The notes under the pieces are model-generated. The model was given only the letters and a program-made list of their open reading frames with translations, had not been told where the DNA came from and did no database searches. Below, in pieces: positions 34,416 to 46,951 of a stretch of DNA of 64,000 nt; the first letter of the stretch is position 1; every line of letters starts with the position of its first letter. A program made the position numbers and the translations under genes. The stretch comes from Toxonevra muliebris. Taxonomy: Eukaryota > Arthropoda > Insecta > Diptera > Pallopteridae. The stretch covers positions 81,604,019 to 81,668,018 of the forward strand of contig OY829327.1 in assembly GCA_963691655.1 (NCBI GenBank), in the 5' to 3' direction.

Positions 34416-35629
34416 GAAATAATATGAATGTATAAACTCGTATTTTTTTTCGTAATTTGGGCATTTATTGTGAAAAAGTGATTATAAATTTATTTTTAAA
34501 GTATTGTCCATCGTTAGCCACAACCTTTTCCCATCTTTCTGGTAGCATACGGATTCCGCGTCGAAAGAACTTCTCATCTTTTGAGGCTATCCATGAATCG
34601 ACCCATTTTTTGAGTTCTTCGAAAGAACGGAACTGCTGTTCAGCCAGGCCATGTGTCATCGATCGGAACAAGTGGTAATCAGAAGGAGCAATGTCTGGAG
34701 AAAACGGCGGGTGGGGTAGCACTTCCCATTTCAGCGTTTCCAAGTATGTTTTTACTTTCCTTTACTTGTCGTGCTGAAGAATAACTTCGTCGTGTCTATT
34801 CTCATATTCTGGTCTCTTATCCTTTAATGCTTGGCTCAAACGCATCAATTGTAGTCGGTAGCGGTCGCCAGTGATCGTTTCATTTGGTTTCAACAGCTCA
34901 TAATACACGACACCTTTCATATCCCACCAAATACACAGCATGAGCTTAGATCCATGGATGTTCGGCTTTGCCGTTGATGTTGATGCATGTCCGGGCGGTC
35001 CACATGATTTTTTACGCTTTGGGTTATCGTAACGTATCCACTTTTCATTGCCAGTCACAATACGATGCAGAAAACCCTTTCTTTTCTGTCGCTCAATCAG
35101 CAGTTCACATGTGAAAAATCGTCGTTCGACGTCTCTCGGCTTCAACTCGTACGGCACTCAATTTCCTTGCTTTTACATCATTCCCAATGCTTTTAATCAT
35201 TTAGAAATGGTTGATTGATCAACTCCTAAAGATTCTGCAAGTTCTTGTTGCGTTTGACATGAATCTTCTTCGAGGCCACCTGAACGTTCCCTGTCTTCAA
35301 CATCAAAATAACCACTTTTGAAACGGACATACCACACCTGACACATTCTAACGTCTATAGCACAGTCAGGATAAGCTTCAGTTGCGTTTTTCTTTAAATG
35401 GAAGAAGCAAATTAAAACTTCCCGCAAATGTTGTTTTGTTGGCACGAAATTCGACATTTTCAGCTATAGTAAAACACTTTTGTAAAATTATGAAAGTTAT
35501 TTGACAGATCAATTCTTATAGTATTTTTGGCGCTCTTCGAGATAGAATAGCTGTCAATGTCAAAAAAATGGCACGTATGATAGATATGAAGTTAGTCACA
35601 ATTACGAGTTTATACATTCATACTCCCAA
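34416..35629 (-). mobile_element. Mariner transposon, defective copy A
   Basis: Its minus-strand transposase starts at 35457 (MSNFVPTKQHLREVLICFF), continues through a helix-turn-helix (LAESLGVDQSTISK), IVTGNEKWIRYDN (the catalytic segment, GN where copy B has GD before EKW) and ends with SPDIAPSDYHLF (third Asp of the mariner D,D34D triad). A deletion near 34760 removes most of the HDNARPH segment with its surroundings, and there are frameshifts near 35200-35160. The right end CTCCCAATA matches copy B; the left end is worn. Length and motifs fit a near full-size mariner. It is nested in the Transib-like element. Confidence 0.88.
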
Positions 35630-36605
35630 TATATGTATGCATAAGTACACACATGGGGTACAACTCAGATACCGCTTAAATTTGGTGTGTTCACATTTAA
35701 CAAAAAAAATTGCTTTTTTCATTCTAGGTTCCGCTAGAAAATTGATTACTACGTCTGAATATCCAAGCATCTGAAATTTTTTTTATCATTGTAGAGATAT
35801 CTCTTGAAAGAAATAAGTAACAATTAGAGAGGACAATTTTGGACGATTTTTTTAAAAGCTCTTTAAACTTTGGGGTTTTTTTTTGTGTGTTTTAAGATGG
35901 TGATTTTTCAAGTAATGGTACTTCAAAACGAAAAATGAAAATACATCAAAACTGGGTATGTCCTTAAAGAATAGTACAAATTACGTTGGGAAATTCATTA
36001 TATTTAAAGCAAAAATAAAAAAGTTACAGGAGTTAGAAGTGAACGTACCAAAGTGGTATTTGCTGCAAAAAAAAAATGCCATTGTTGCAAATGCTTGACT
36101 TTCAATACGTTTTTTTACGGCAATAAAAGTAATTTCCAAAATCCTTTTTAAGCTCATCTAATTGAAGTGTTTACAATTGAATTGCATTCAAATATTATCA
36201 ATTTTCGAACTTGACTTTTTTGAATTGTTTCCACCTTCGTTACACTGTGCGACATGTCCAATCTAAGTATTTCAGAAATTCGAAACAAGAAACTATGTGT
36301 TTGTGAAACACATAGAAAATTAATAGATTTGAAGCTTGTACTGGAAGTTTATATAGAATTTACATACAAATATCTCAAATTGAACAAAATCCTTAGAGCG
36401 AAAACTTGAAAGCGCGACCAGCAAATTCTACAAATTATTAACTTTCTAAGACCTGTTCGACATGCTCCTACCTAATATCAGAGAGCATAGTTGAGTACAC
36501 CAAAATTATATAGCTTGCATGCTCTATTGGAGCCAGTAAAGATTTTAATATTTTGAGCGTTATGCCGAAAAATTAAAACGAATTATTTTTTATGTATAAG
36601 GGCTA

Positions 36606-37145
36606 AGTTACGTTAGGTTGGAGTGGCAATCTTCTACTTGAAAGCATACTTAAGCACTTTTCTTTGATGGAATGGAAACCATGATGATACCATAATGAAT
36701 CTGGCGTTGTCTTTAAGATTTATGGATGATAGCTCGGACAGACTAGTGAAGACAGATGAGCCCAGGAGTTTTATTCACCTCCTGGCCAGAGATGGGCGTT
36801 CGCTCATGAAATTGAGGACTGTTTCTTCTTCTTCCTCGGAGCCGCAGCCCCGACAGAATGCAGTGTCCTGTGAGCACCGAAGTCGTAATGCTGTGGGGGT
36901 TTCTGCTAAGGTTGAGTAGCTGTTTAGTCCGTCTATTGTTCATAGTGGTCTATATTAGCCTAGTAGTACCACAAGTATGCTTCGCTACCTCGATCTTTTT
37001 GCTTCCTCGAGGTAGTTTTGCTTAACAGCTAATTTGATAGACGTAAGAGTGACACCAGGAAGATGATATATCAGTAAGTTGCGAGCCCTATTTAGATAAC
37101 TCGTCGGCATTGCAGTTATCCGAAATATCCATGTTTACAGGTACC
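36606..37145 (-). mobile_element. LINE 3' copy (RNase H end, zinc finger, tail)
   Basis: On the minus strand, HMDISDNCNADEL-like sequence near 37130 and [13 protein letters not shown] near 36930 match the LINE at 54.0-55.07 kb. The 3' end carries TGCCACTCCAACCTAAC at about 36610-36630. The Cys/His region is rearranged. It is 5'-truncated and broken. Confidence 0.8.
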
Positions 37146-37149
37146 CTCA

Positions 37150-39300
37150 TCATTAAAATTAAATAAAATTGAATTGAGAACATATTCCTGGAAGAAATCA
37201 TCTTTCAGTATTTTTTTTTTCTCTTTTTCGGATTTTTTCTATCAGCCGACACCTTTTTGATCCCAAGGCGCAGTAGAAAGTTTGAAAGAATCTCAAATTT
37301 CTGTATTCGCTTATGGTTCTAAGGATTTGTATATTAGCTCCAAAGGCTCTAAGGAGGACTGAAAAGCTACATTGAATTTCTTTTATTTGGTTCTGTTGTG
37401 TGTCCAGCTCATAATCGCTCTACAGTTTCAGTTTGTTAATCCTGCATATTTCGATATCAATTATTTTTCCAACGTTCTTTTTGGTGTTCTTGCTCTGCAG
37501 CTCCCCTCAGGCTTCATTTAATTCTGTAAGTAGACCCAATGACTAGCTGGCTATATTACGGTATATATAAGCGAAGCCGTCTCTGATTAGAACAATAAAT
37601 ACATAAAGTATAATGGCAATACGTTCGTTTTTCACCATAATATTAAGCGCACTCATCATTCTTTGCTACAAATTGTCTAATTGTTCCAAGTTCATCAATT
37701 GACAAAACAAAATTATTAGTCAATTACTTAAGTTAACAAACTGAAATTTGCCTGTATACATTCCGCCTGATTGATTTATAAGCTTCATACCTCATTAACG
37801 ATAATTATAAAAGTATGTTGTCACACAAATTAATTTAACTAAACATCGTTAATGTAGGACGCCTCTTAATCAATAAAACTGAATATGTATACATACTATA
37901 TAACAGCATTTTCTCATTCTAATTACAATCCAAATACTTATATATAAAGAATTAAATAGAGGCGTTTCCAAATCAACATGTCGATAATTGAGTAACTATT
38001 AAAATAAAAGGGTTGTAATTCTAAATATGAAATTTATAATCTTGAGCACTGATTAATATAAGGTGTGTTTGATATAAAATGACATAATTAACAACAAAGT
38101 ATTTATATAACTATAAGAAGGTGATAAATGCCCATTTTTGTCTCAAACAATTAGTTTTGTGTATAGAATATGAGCGTAATGGCGTCAACTTATGGTTTCG
38201 TTATACTTTCAGTTTAGTATTTGGTATCAGTTTAGCTCAGTTTCCTCTATCGCCTCACATCGTATTGACTAGAATTCTTGAATCACTCAATACAGTGGGA
38301 ATGTGTTACGATTATAAAAATTGTTGCTCAACACCAATTAACAATTACTTAAATCTAGATTAGACTTAGAGGTAGGCAAGAAGTTTCGTTATGACATATA
38401 AGAAATTATAAGAAGAACTAGAAGTAGAGGAATGAAATGAACAGAACTCACCCTTAATACATCACTTCCCAGCAGGACAATAACAGCTATAATGCTATAA
38501 AATATCACTTTTCTCTTCACGGAAGAATGGAAGTATTAAATTATGGATGGTACCCATAATTTGCTAAGGGGGAGGGGCTTTAATTTGTCTGTATCTTAAA
38601 ATTATTTTTTGATTTATGACCAAACATCAAAATATATGAAATTTTTAACAGTAAGGTGAGTGGGAGTTCTCGGGCTTATCTGTTCTGTCTGATCTGTTAA
38701 TGTGTTAATCACATATATTGTGCCCTGGGGTTAAATTTATTAAGATGAGCCAGACCTGTTTTGCACAGACGTACAAAACAGTTTATTGTTCTCCTATTCG
38801 ATTAACCACAGATCACTTCATAGCAGGAACAAACTCTGTATTATCTTTACTATGAGCGTTCCTCATGAAGCCGTTGATCTACTGCATAGTTCCTGTCAAT
38901 CTTTTGTTAATGATTGATTTTGGGCTCAATGAATGTACTGCAAGGCACGATTAACAACTTAATCAATCCTTTCATTCCCAAGCACACCAGTGACTGAGAA
39001 TCTCTGAACCTGATAAGGCACAACGAACTAATGGTAATGATCTTCGAAAAATTTAAGGGGTTTTCTAAGGCCTCTAGTCCTAAGCAAGCTTCGTTTTCGA
39101 AGGTACATTTTGAATTTTATTTAATTTAATCAAAGTTACTTTTTACAGAAGGACGAATAAAAGGCTAAAGCGGACCAAGTCCTTGGATTTGTTAAGAAGA
39201 TAAGACAAACTAAGTGATTTAATGAAAACAGCTCTGATTAACACTAAAATTATCTTCTTTTATAACCGAACTGTTCTAACTTTCAGGTAAAGAATGCAGT
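37150..39300. other. No recognised feature
   Basis: AT-rich intergenic or leader-intron DNA. An open frame of 80 codons at 38121 has no family motif. The Dh44 leader exon could lie here or further upstream, but I see nothing to place it. Confidence 0.45.
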
Positions 39301-39314
39301 TTGCTGATCGGCGT

Positions 39315-39676
39315 AGTTATTATTTATTATTATTATTATTTGATAGTCAGGCACTACTACTACTATTATCGCACAACAGCCCATGGAGGGCCAAGACCGA
39401 GCTTTTCGCTTTTCGCATCCATTCATGTTGTGTGAGTTATATTTATACATGAATGGAAGGGACCTACAGTTTTATGCCGAATCCGAACGGCAAAGTGAAA
39501 AGCTTTTCATAGGCATTTTTTTGCTCTTGGAGGTTTGCCATTGCCAGCCAAGAGGTGGCGCCATGTAGAAAAATTTTTATTTTCTATTTTTGATTTTTTT
39601 GAGTGAGCCGAGATATGAACCCGGGCGCTTCTGCGTAGCAGTCCAACACACTAACCACTAGGCTACAGCGACCACC
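39315..39676 (-). repeat. SINE copy 1 of a three-head chain
   Basis: In minus sense the tRNA-like head runs 39676-39601: A-box-like TAGCCTAGTGGTTAGTGTG and B-box-like GGGTTCATATC. The body has GCAAACCTCCAAGAGCAAAA, AAAAGCTTTTCACTTTGCCG and TTCGGCATAAAACTGTAGGTCCC? region, then CCTCCATGGGCTGTTGTGCG. A simple ATT/AGT tail follows. It is the same family as 15964-16207. Confidence 0.82.
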
Positions 39677-39850
39677 GAAAGTCACGCACTGCAACCTATA
39701 AAATCTATTGTACCAAAGCCCCAAGTTATGAAAGAGAGGAAGGAAGAGACAAAGCAAGATAGATAAGAAACATACCCAAGCCGAGAAACGAACTCGGTTC
39801 TCCAGAGACAAGAGTCTGACACTCTGCCACTAGACCACAGTGGCGATGGT
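39677..39850 (-). repeat. SINE-like unit 2 with tRNA-derived head
   Basis: In minus sense, 39850-39781 shows GTGGTCTAGTGGCAGAGTG (A-box-like) and CGAGTTCGTTTCTCGG (B-box-like). About 100 bases of unrelated body follow, leading straight into the head of unit 1. Confidence 0.65.
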
Positions 39851-40060
39851 AGGACCTACAGTTTAACGACGATTCCGAACGGCTGTCTGGCAATTTGTTT
39901 TTATCAACTTGTACATTTTCTTATAATTCTCATTCACTTCATATCGATAGTAAAAATAAGAAGTTTATGAGAAATAACCACCAGACAGAGACGGGAATCG
40001 AACCCGCAACCTGCTGGGTGAAAGTCTTGTGCACTATCCACTAGACTATCGAGATCATCA
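39851..40060 (-). repeat. SINE-like unit 3 with tRNA-Glu-like head
   Basis: In minus sense the head (about 40058-39982) reads GATAGTCTAGTGGATAGTGC, a CTTTCAC anticodon-like loop (UUC, Glu) and GCGGGTTCGATTCCCGTCTC. It lacks a convincing acceptor stem, so it is not called a tRNA gene. The body ends GCCGTTCGGAATCG and AAACTGTAGGTCC, the motif also seen in SINE unit 1, just before unit 2 starts. Confidence 0.7.
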
Positions 40061-40064
40061 TTGG

Positions 40065-43000
40065 CGTAGTTACTGGACATTGCTTTTTGAAGTCGCATGC
40101 CAACAGCTTCTAAGTGTTGTTCTCTTTTCTTCCAATTGTAGTTCGACCATAATGTTCTGCTGATCCTGTATTCCGTTAATCAATTCCACCTACAATTAGC
40201 TTTTTGAAAGTGCATGTGTTGATAACCCCGAAATTGCCACCTCCCTTGCCACCTTGCTCTCACAATCGCTGTATAATGAAATTAAAAGTGTCATATACGG
40301 TATTATGTGGCAAATGTCTTAATGCGACAAAGAAGTTTCACTTAAAAAAATGAATAGGATGCGGTTCCACGTGTTAAACGACGCGCCATAGGTATTCTTC
40401 TCATACTTTGTACACACATAGCGACATATAAATCACCGTACGATAATTGAGCTGCATAGTAAAACTCCGGAGTATAGATTTTTTTCAGAAAGCAAACCTA
40501 ATGCATTTCAAATCTTTCATATAAAATACACATCCTTTTCATGGGCATACCATATAAGAAAAGGGATATAAAAAAAGCATTTCAACGATTAAGTTTTCAT
40601 TTTACTGCACATTTTTCACCCATTGGGTTATGGAATAGTTGTAGAGGTATGCGTTTCTCTGCATGAATGCCGAGATGTATAAATGCAAAAGAAACAGAAA
40701 GGAATGAGATCCTTGACAAAAAAAAAAATAAAAAAAATAAAAATAAACAAATGCGGTGCTCATAAATTTTTAGCCTTTTAGCCTGAGGGGCACTCAGCGT
40801 AATAAATTTTCTGCTTGTATCGCATACATATGTAGAAGAATGAAAAAATAAACCTACCTGCATGATTCGATAAACATACAAACATTTTATAAATGTCTGA
40901 AAATAAAATATACGCAATTATATTGCACACGTAAGAATGACTTTGTGATGATAAGAACATTTCATTTTTTTGTTTTTTTTTTTTTTTGCACTCAACCAAA
41001 ACTTTGACAAGGAATTATTTGTCAAATGAACGAGGAAGAAAGAGTGACAACAAATCCTTAACCGCTAACTGTTTACGTGTTACGTAAGAATACAAAATGA
41101 CAAAAAAAAAAGGATAATGACCAAAAATATGAATGAGTTTTTGTTCACATGTTGATTTTTTGTTTGCCTTTGATTTGATTTGATCATGATGAATGCATAA
41201 TAAATGAGATATTGTCAAAGTGTCAAATGAACTTGAATGTTAAATTGGTTCAATTTGTATAATGAAGAAATATATGTGCCTATGTAATTTTAATCTAGAT
41301 GTAAATACATGTGTAGAATATTAGATTTTCTTTCGAAAGCTGCTATTAAAGACCTAAATTATTATGTAGTTCATATATTATACTTAGTATATTCATGAGT
41401 GTTTATGATTTCTTAGAAATCTAAATAATAAACAAAATTCATTGGAAAATGATAGTCAAATGATTTTGTCCAATGATTGAAATTGAAAATCATCATTGTT
41501 AGCATCAAATGCAAATACACATGACATGAACGACCACATACCAACTTAACTTGTATTGTGCAAATGAAAAAAAAATTCTTAATACTGATATAAAATACAC
41601 ATGGAAAGATATAAGCTTGGCCAATCAAATGTCATAATTTTCAGCTACTTAAGCGTGAAATCGCAAAAATGAAAAGCAAAAAGAAAAAATAAATAAAAAG
41701 AGCAAGTGTGAAAAGTTAAGACGACAATAGCGAATATGGGAAATATACTACAAGTTTATTTTATAAACCCTCGAATATATAAACCCTGGAAAATAATAAT
41801 ACTCATCAAAACTGTGTAGCGCTTAAAAAAAAAAAAAAAAAACCTGAAAAGTTTTGCTTTTACTTTATGCCAATTGATGATACTCAAGCGCCTGTTGAAG
41901 CACTTGTAGCAGCAAATAGAAGCAACAACCAGCAAATAAGCAAGCAAAAATAAGCTCAAAAGCATGCTAAGCTCAACACGCCCGGAAGTTGACAGACGTA
42001 CATATAGACAGACAGTGTAAAGAAATCATAAATTGCGTTCACATACAAGTTCATAGACATACACACACATACACATATACACTATAATATACATGCGTAT
42101 AATGTCAAAGTTTTTTTGTGTGTCATGCTGTTATGAAAATAGATTTTCCACTCTCTCTCTCTCTCCCCCCTAAACATTTGAAATCTCCCACTTCCGTTTG
42201 CAAATTTTGCTACTTTTCCGGTCTTTCTATTTTTTCCATTTTTTTTCTATTTTTTTTCTATTTTTTTTTTTGTATGCATGCATATTTTGTTGTTTAAAAA
42301 ACTTTTCCTTTTTCTATTCGATTTCATTTAGTAGCTATTTGAAATTCACTTATCACAAGGTTTTTATACTTATATGTTTGTACTCGTGCAAAGCATAAAT
42401 TGTTCACCAAAAATTCTAGTTAATATTTTCGGCGCAAGTTCTTTAACGCCATCCGATTATAATATGACAATTTGAAATCCTTTTATGAAATGATGCTGAC
42501 ATTAAGATAAGTACAGCTTCGGTTATGTTCTTATTACTTTCATGTGCTATCTTATTAGTTTTTTGACATATTACATTTGAAATGCTTACGGAAGCAATCA
42601 TTTTTTTTTTCAAAAAGCTTAATGTGAGCAGTTGATGAAATTGTGTTTTATTACAGATGATAACTAGTTGGAAAGATAAGCTCGGATTTGGTAGAACTAT
42701 TAGTATCCTACACACTCCCTAGAGAAGAAAAATCTAATTACTTTCCCCCAGGGAATTAGTATTTTGTTGCGATATTATGTGGCGGTAGCATAAAATTAAC
42801 GAATTTCACAAATTATATTTTAATTAATTAATTTAACTTTAGACTGTCTCTCTTCGATGACTCGAATTTTCTTCTTAAGTTAACAGAAAAAATAATGAAT
42901 AAATTAGTTCTGTTCTTAAAGTGTTTAATAAAATACAATGATAAAACCAGATTTTTTTTAAATAGGAATCAATTGGCATTGGAGTTAAAAAAGGCGTCGT

Positions 43001-43115
43001 CGACGAAGATGGACCTTAGTGAATAAAAAATAGGGCTAAAAAAATTAGTTCTAAAATAGTATAATGACTGAGTTATGGGCTATCCTGTACATCTGATAAA
43101 AACCGTACTGGTATT
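40065..43115. other. No gene; simple repeats only
   Basis: Homopolymers (about 40972-40987 T, 41826-41842 A), a CT run near 42152-42165 and CA-rich patches near 42060. No coding or RNA gene was recognised. Confidence 0.5.
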
Positions 43116-43119
43116 TTCT

Positions 43120-43873
43120 GTTGGAGGCTAAAATTCAAACTAAAATCGGATAGAAATTTAGGCAAAACTTTCGACAAAATTTTTTTCAGATCGAAATTGA
43201 AACCAAGAAAAGGACCGAATCGATCGAAAGTCTAGATCAAAATGAGACCAAATTCAAACCAAAACTCAGACTAATAGTTAGACAAAACTTTAGGCTAAAA
43301 CGACGCCTAATACCAAACGAAAGCCAAAAAAAAACCAAAATTCAGACCAAAAACCAGTACAAATATCTGATAAATATTCTCACTAAATACAGACCAAAAG
43401 TAGTCAAAACTTTAGACCGAATTCAGACAACAAATTAATCAAAAACTGAACAAAAATTCCAGCCGAATTCAGACCAAAATTTAAAACAAAATTCAGACCG
43501 ATTACTAACCGAAATTCTAATCAAAACTCGTATCAAAATCAAGCCAATTCAGACCAGAATTTCGACCATAACTTAAACTAAGAGTTAGATTAAAACTGAG
43601 GCTAAAAAGACGCTGAGTAATCGCTGGTCTGAGTAAAATTTCGACCATAATTTAGACTAAGAGTTATACGTAAACTTAGACTAGAAGGATCTTAAATACA
43701 GACAGAAAACAAATCAGAATTTAGACAAAACACGGATTAAAACTCAAATCTAATTCAGATTAAAATTCAGATTAAAATTCAGACCCAAAATCAAAACAAA
43801 ATTCTGATATACAATGAAACCAGAATTCAGATCAAAAACGGACAAAAATGGAAAAGTTAAAACTAGACAATTA
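43120..43873 (-). repeat. Minisatellite family copy (AAAATTCAGACC type)
   Basis: About 750 bases of degenerate units such as CAGACCAAAATTTA and AAATTCAGACCGA, inverse to the copies at 12.6 and 27.2 kb. It continues after the TTAA element at 43878-44397 into the conserved unique flank at 44402-44485. Confidence 0.75.
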
Positions 43874-43877
43874 TTAA

Positions 43878-44397
43878 CCCTATGACGCCCGAATTATAAT
43901 GGGGCTTGAGAGAAGCTTTTGGTTGTGAAATTATGGTTACTTAGGTCTTCCACAATCAAGACACCAAATTTCTTGCTTATACATTGATTAGTTTTCCTTT
44001 ATTAAAAGTTAAAAAAAACAGAGCTATGAAGCTGTAGACAACCACTGGCTAACTCCTTTTCTCCAATTTTTTTATTTTCATATTCTCTTATCTTTTATAA
44101 ATATATCTGATAAAAACAAATTTCCGGTTAGTAATAATTTAATGCATTATTTTTCAAAAAATAGTGCAAAAGATTTTATTAAAAATTTTTGCACTTACGT
44201 TTTTTTTGCTGGACTTCAAAGACAAGAAGTAAAAAAAAATACTTAAGCAAGAAATTCCAAATATTCGGCAATCAGCAAACATGAAGAATACCCAACAGAA
44301 CCGAGTACAAATAACGTTAATAGTAATATCTGTTAAACATTTTATTAATGCCACATAAAATGGATTTTGCATATACGCAACATTGGGCATGAAAGAG
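43878..44397. mobile_element. TTAA-flanked element family B, inserted in the minisatellite element
   Basis: TTAA at 43874-43877 and 44398-44401, with ends CCCTATGACGCCC and GGGCATGAAAGAG. The interior matches the 16.9-kb copy (CATATTCTCTTATCTTT, ATTCGGCAATCA, CAACAGAACCGAGTA). Joining the flanks through one TTAA gives AGAAAGCTTAATAATTGTCT on the minus strand, very close to the uninterrupted AGAAAGCTTGATAATGGTCT at 12.61 kb. Confidence 0.8.
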
Positions 44398-44401
44398 TTA
44401 A

Positions 44402-44485
44402 GCTTTCTAAAAGTAAGGCATTTATAAACTGGCGCTGAAATTGTATGTAGATTTAGTGTAGTCCGAGTGTATTTAATAACCAGCC
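44402..44485 (-). repeat. Conserved unique flank of the minisatellite element
   Basis: This is the reverse complement of about 12533-12614: shared TTACTTTTAGAAAGC, TTTATAAATG, CGCCAG, TAAATCTACA and CTGGTTATTAAATACA. It marks one boundary of the dispersed unit. Confidence 0.75.
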
Positions 44486-44489
44486 CCTA

Positions 44490-46455
44490 TAGCCCCCTCT
44501 TCCTGGGACCCGCTACTGTTTTTATTCCTTATTCGTTATTGTGAATTCTCGAATAAGTTTTAAGCGTTATATTCTAATACACTAGCAGATCGAGATGTTA
44601 CAGAAGGGGGGTGAAGGGTCTAGATTTTTTCGTTCTCTCAAAACGATCTTTAATTCTTGAGGAACGATCTAAAATGTCTTTGATATTTATCGGAATATAT
44701 GCGCCGGGGGAAGGGAGATAAATTTCAAACTCCTCCGTTGCATACACTCAGAGCCAGATTTTGCATGCAAGCGGTTAAAAAAATTTGCTGTGTTTTTAAA
44801 CACATATCCGTACCTCAGAGACAGCTGGGGGAAGGCCCTTACCTAGCTACGCTAATGCACGTGATGCAAAATTTTTCAGTACTTAATATTATTTAAATAA
44901 ATTAAATTCTATTTTGTTGTTGTTATTTTGCCAAGAGTTCTAATTTTTGCTTAATATTGATTACCCTGAAAATTATCTTCTTCCCTTCTTCAACCTTTTT
45001 CATTTTTTATAGAAGCAGATATTTATAATTTTTCTATTAAAATACAATTCACTAGGGTTCGGGATGGATTGAGTAATAAACAATAATTTGATTTTTAGTG
45101 CAGAACTCTGACAGCAGCAAACTGGGGTGGCTTTTGTGAGTATCTAAAAACAACGGTAAGCCCGGAAATTTAATTTTAATAAAAAAAAAACATTGAATCA
45201 GAACGCCCAAACACGCAACCATCGGGCGCTTGATTAATAGTAGCGCGAGGGATACGTTACCATGGATATACTACCATGAATGGTAAAAAAGAATCATCTG
45301 CACTGTAGGTATGCAGTAGAGTAATTGTTCCCCTTTTAGATCTATTAGTAATTTTATAAAACATAGACAGTTTCATAGGGCCAAGCAACTTTGCAGATAT
45401 GACAGCCAGTTTCATCTAGTTTTAGCACTCTTCTACTCTCTTCAAAGATATATGGTAGGGACGAAATGCTTGGCTCAGAGATATTCTACCATCTTCCATA
45501 TTTCAGGCACAGTTTTTACCAATTTTTTTTACCGAATATCGGCGGAATCTATGACAGCTGGCATGCCGATTTCACTCTTCTCCATTAGTTTTCCTATTCC
45601 GTTCTTTTTACATCTATAGGAAAAGTTTAAATAGGACTAGATATTCATTTACTGGGAAAGGCAATAATTTTGTGTCATCAAGAATTTAACAGGTGTTAAT
45701 TTACATGTTTTTGTTCGTTTATTAAGCCCACTTCATTATTTTCACTAGGCGAGACCTCATTTTTTTTTAAGACAACATAAATTTAAATTAAGAAATCACT
45801 CACTTTTGTGCATTCGAAACTGCTAAATTCATTTCTGACGCTTCAAACACTAGATAAATTTTATGATGCTCCTACCATTCCAAAAATATTTTATCCTTTC
45901 TCAACTCTACCAAATCAAGAATAATAATTTTTCCATTGTGTTCTACGGTTTGGTATCTAAAATTCTACTGAAAAAACTTGAACGCGAACCCTTCAGCAAA
46001 GCTGGGACAGGTTTGAGTTCAAGTTCAAAAAAGGCGGGTTTGGGTTGGATTGGAAATCCTGGCCCGCTTTCTTCTCATTTTGTTTTGTACTACTACACTA
46101 CTATACTTCTGTCCAAGCACTGTCAGATTCAGGTCTAGCGAACCAAAATTAATTTAAAACACTTCTTGAATGTGTTAGTTGTTGCAAAATGTAAAAGATG
46201 AGTAAAACAAATTGTAAAATTTAGATCTGGAGGGGGCAAAAGAAAGAGAAGGACGACCATCATCGACTACAGAAAACTGAAAAAAGCAGCATAGAAGAGG
46301 CATGAATCTAGAAAAAACTTATGATTACCATAATGTTTATGTCAATGCTCCGTTCCAATAATTAATTGAAATTGGGAGACAGAACTGATCCACATTGTAT
46401 CAGTTCTAAACCAATGCAAATAGGTGTAACTGTGTCGAGATTGAACTGACTTAAA
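44490..46455. other. No recognised feature
   Basis: It contains G-rich patches (44700-44715) and a 91-codon frame at 45863 (LEREPFSKAGTGLSSSSKKA) without a known motif. It may hold decayed transposons that I cannot identify. Confidence 0.45.
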
Positions 46456-46951
46456 TTTCTACGTGCCAAATTGGCACGCTTTTTGTGGTCACCACGTCGC
46501 CCCTAGTCATAAGAACTACACATTTTTTACTGGGATTTCTTTACAATACCATTACCGTTAGTTGATAAATTTTTCATATTATTTGATCGCAAGTTGGTGA
46601 TTGTGTGCACAATGGAAGCTGCAAATAGAAAATTGATTGTGAACAAATTTATTGAAAATCCGTCGTGGTCTGGTTCAAAGATTGCGAAAGTGTTAAATAT
46701 CCAAAATATATACCAAAAGAAGGGTATGTAGAGTTATAAAACGATATAAAGAAACTCTTAGTGTTGAAAGAGCTAAAAAAGTTGTGAACAAAACGGGAAC
46801 CACCAACCTAAAATTAAAAGCAAAGATCTTGAGGTCCATCAAAAGCAATCTCGGACTATCGGATAGCGATCGTGACAAAAAATTCAATACCAGTAAAAGT
46901 ACTGCTAGACGAATACGCATGAAAGATGGGCTAAAGTGCTATCGTGCTATA

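Larger units (their letters stand above)
32989..36249. mobile_element. Transib-like element with two nested mariners
   Basis: Both ends are CACAGTGTA[G/A]CG and the five bases outside each are CGACA (32984-32988 and 36250-36254). Transib elements have ends of CACWRTG form and 5-bp target duplications, so both criteria are met. Without the insertions at 33392-34073 and 34416-35629 the element is about 1.4 kb, too short for a Transib transposase. It carries a GACACGCCCACTTCCCATAT module near 33075, shared with the copy at 58.9-60.7 kb, and a 42-aa minus-strand open frame (34384-34256). Confidence 0.72.

Noticed and set aside
39982..40058. tRNA-Glu gene
   Set aside because: A- and B-box and a UUC-like loop are present, but acceptor-stem pairing is not convincing. 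The unit has a SINE body and lies in a chain of other heads.
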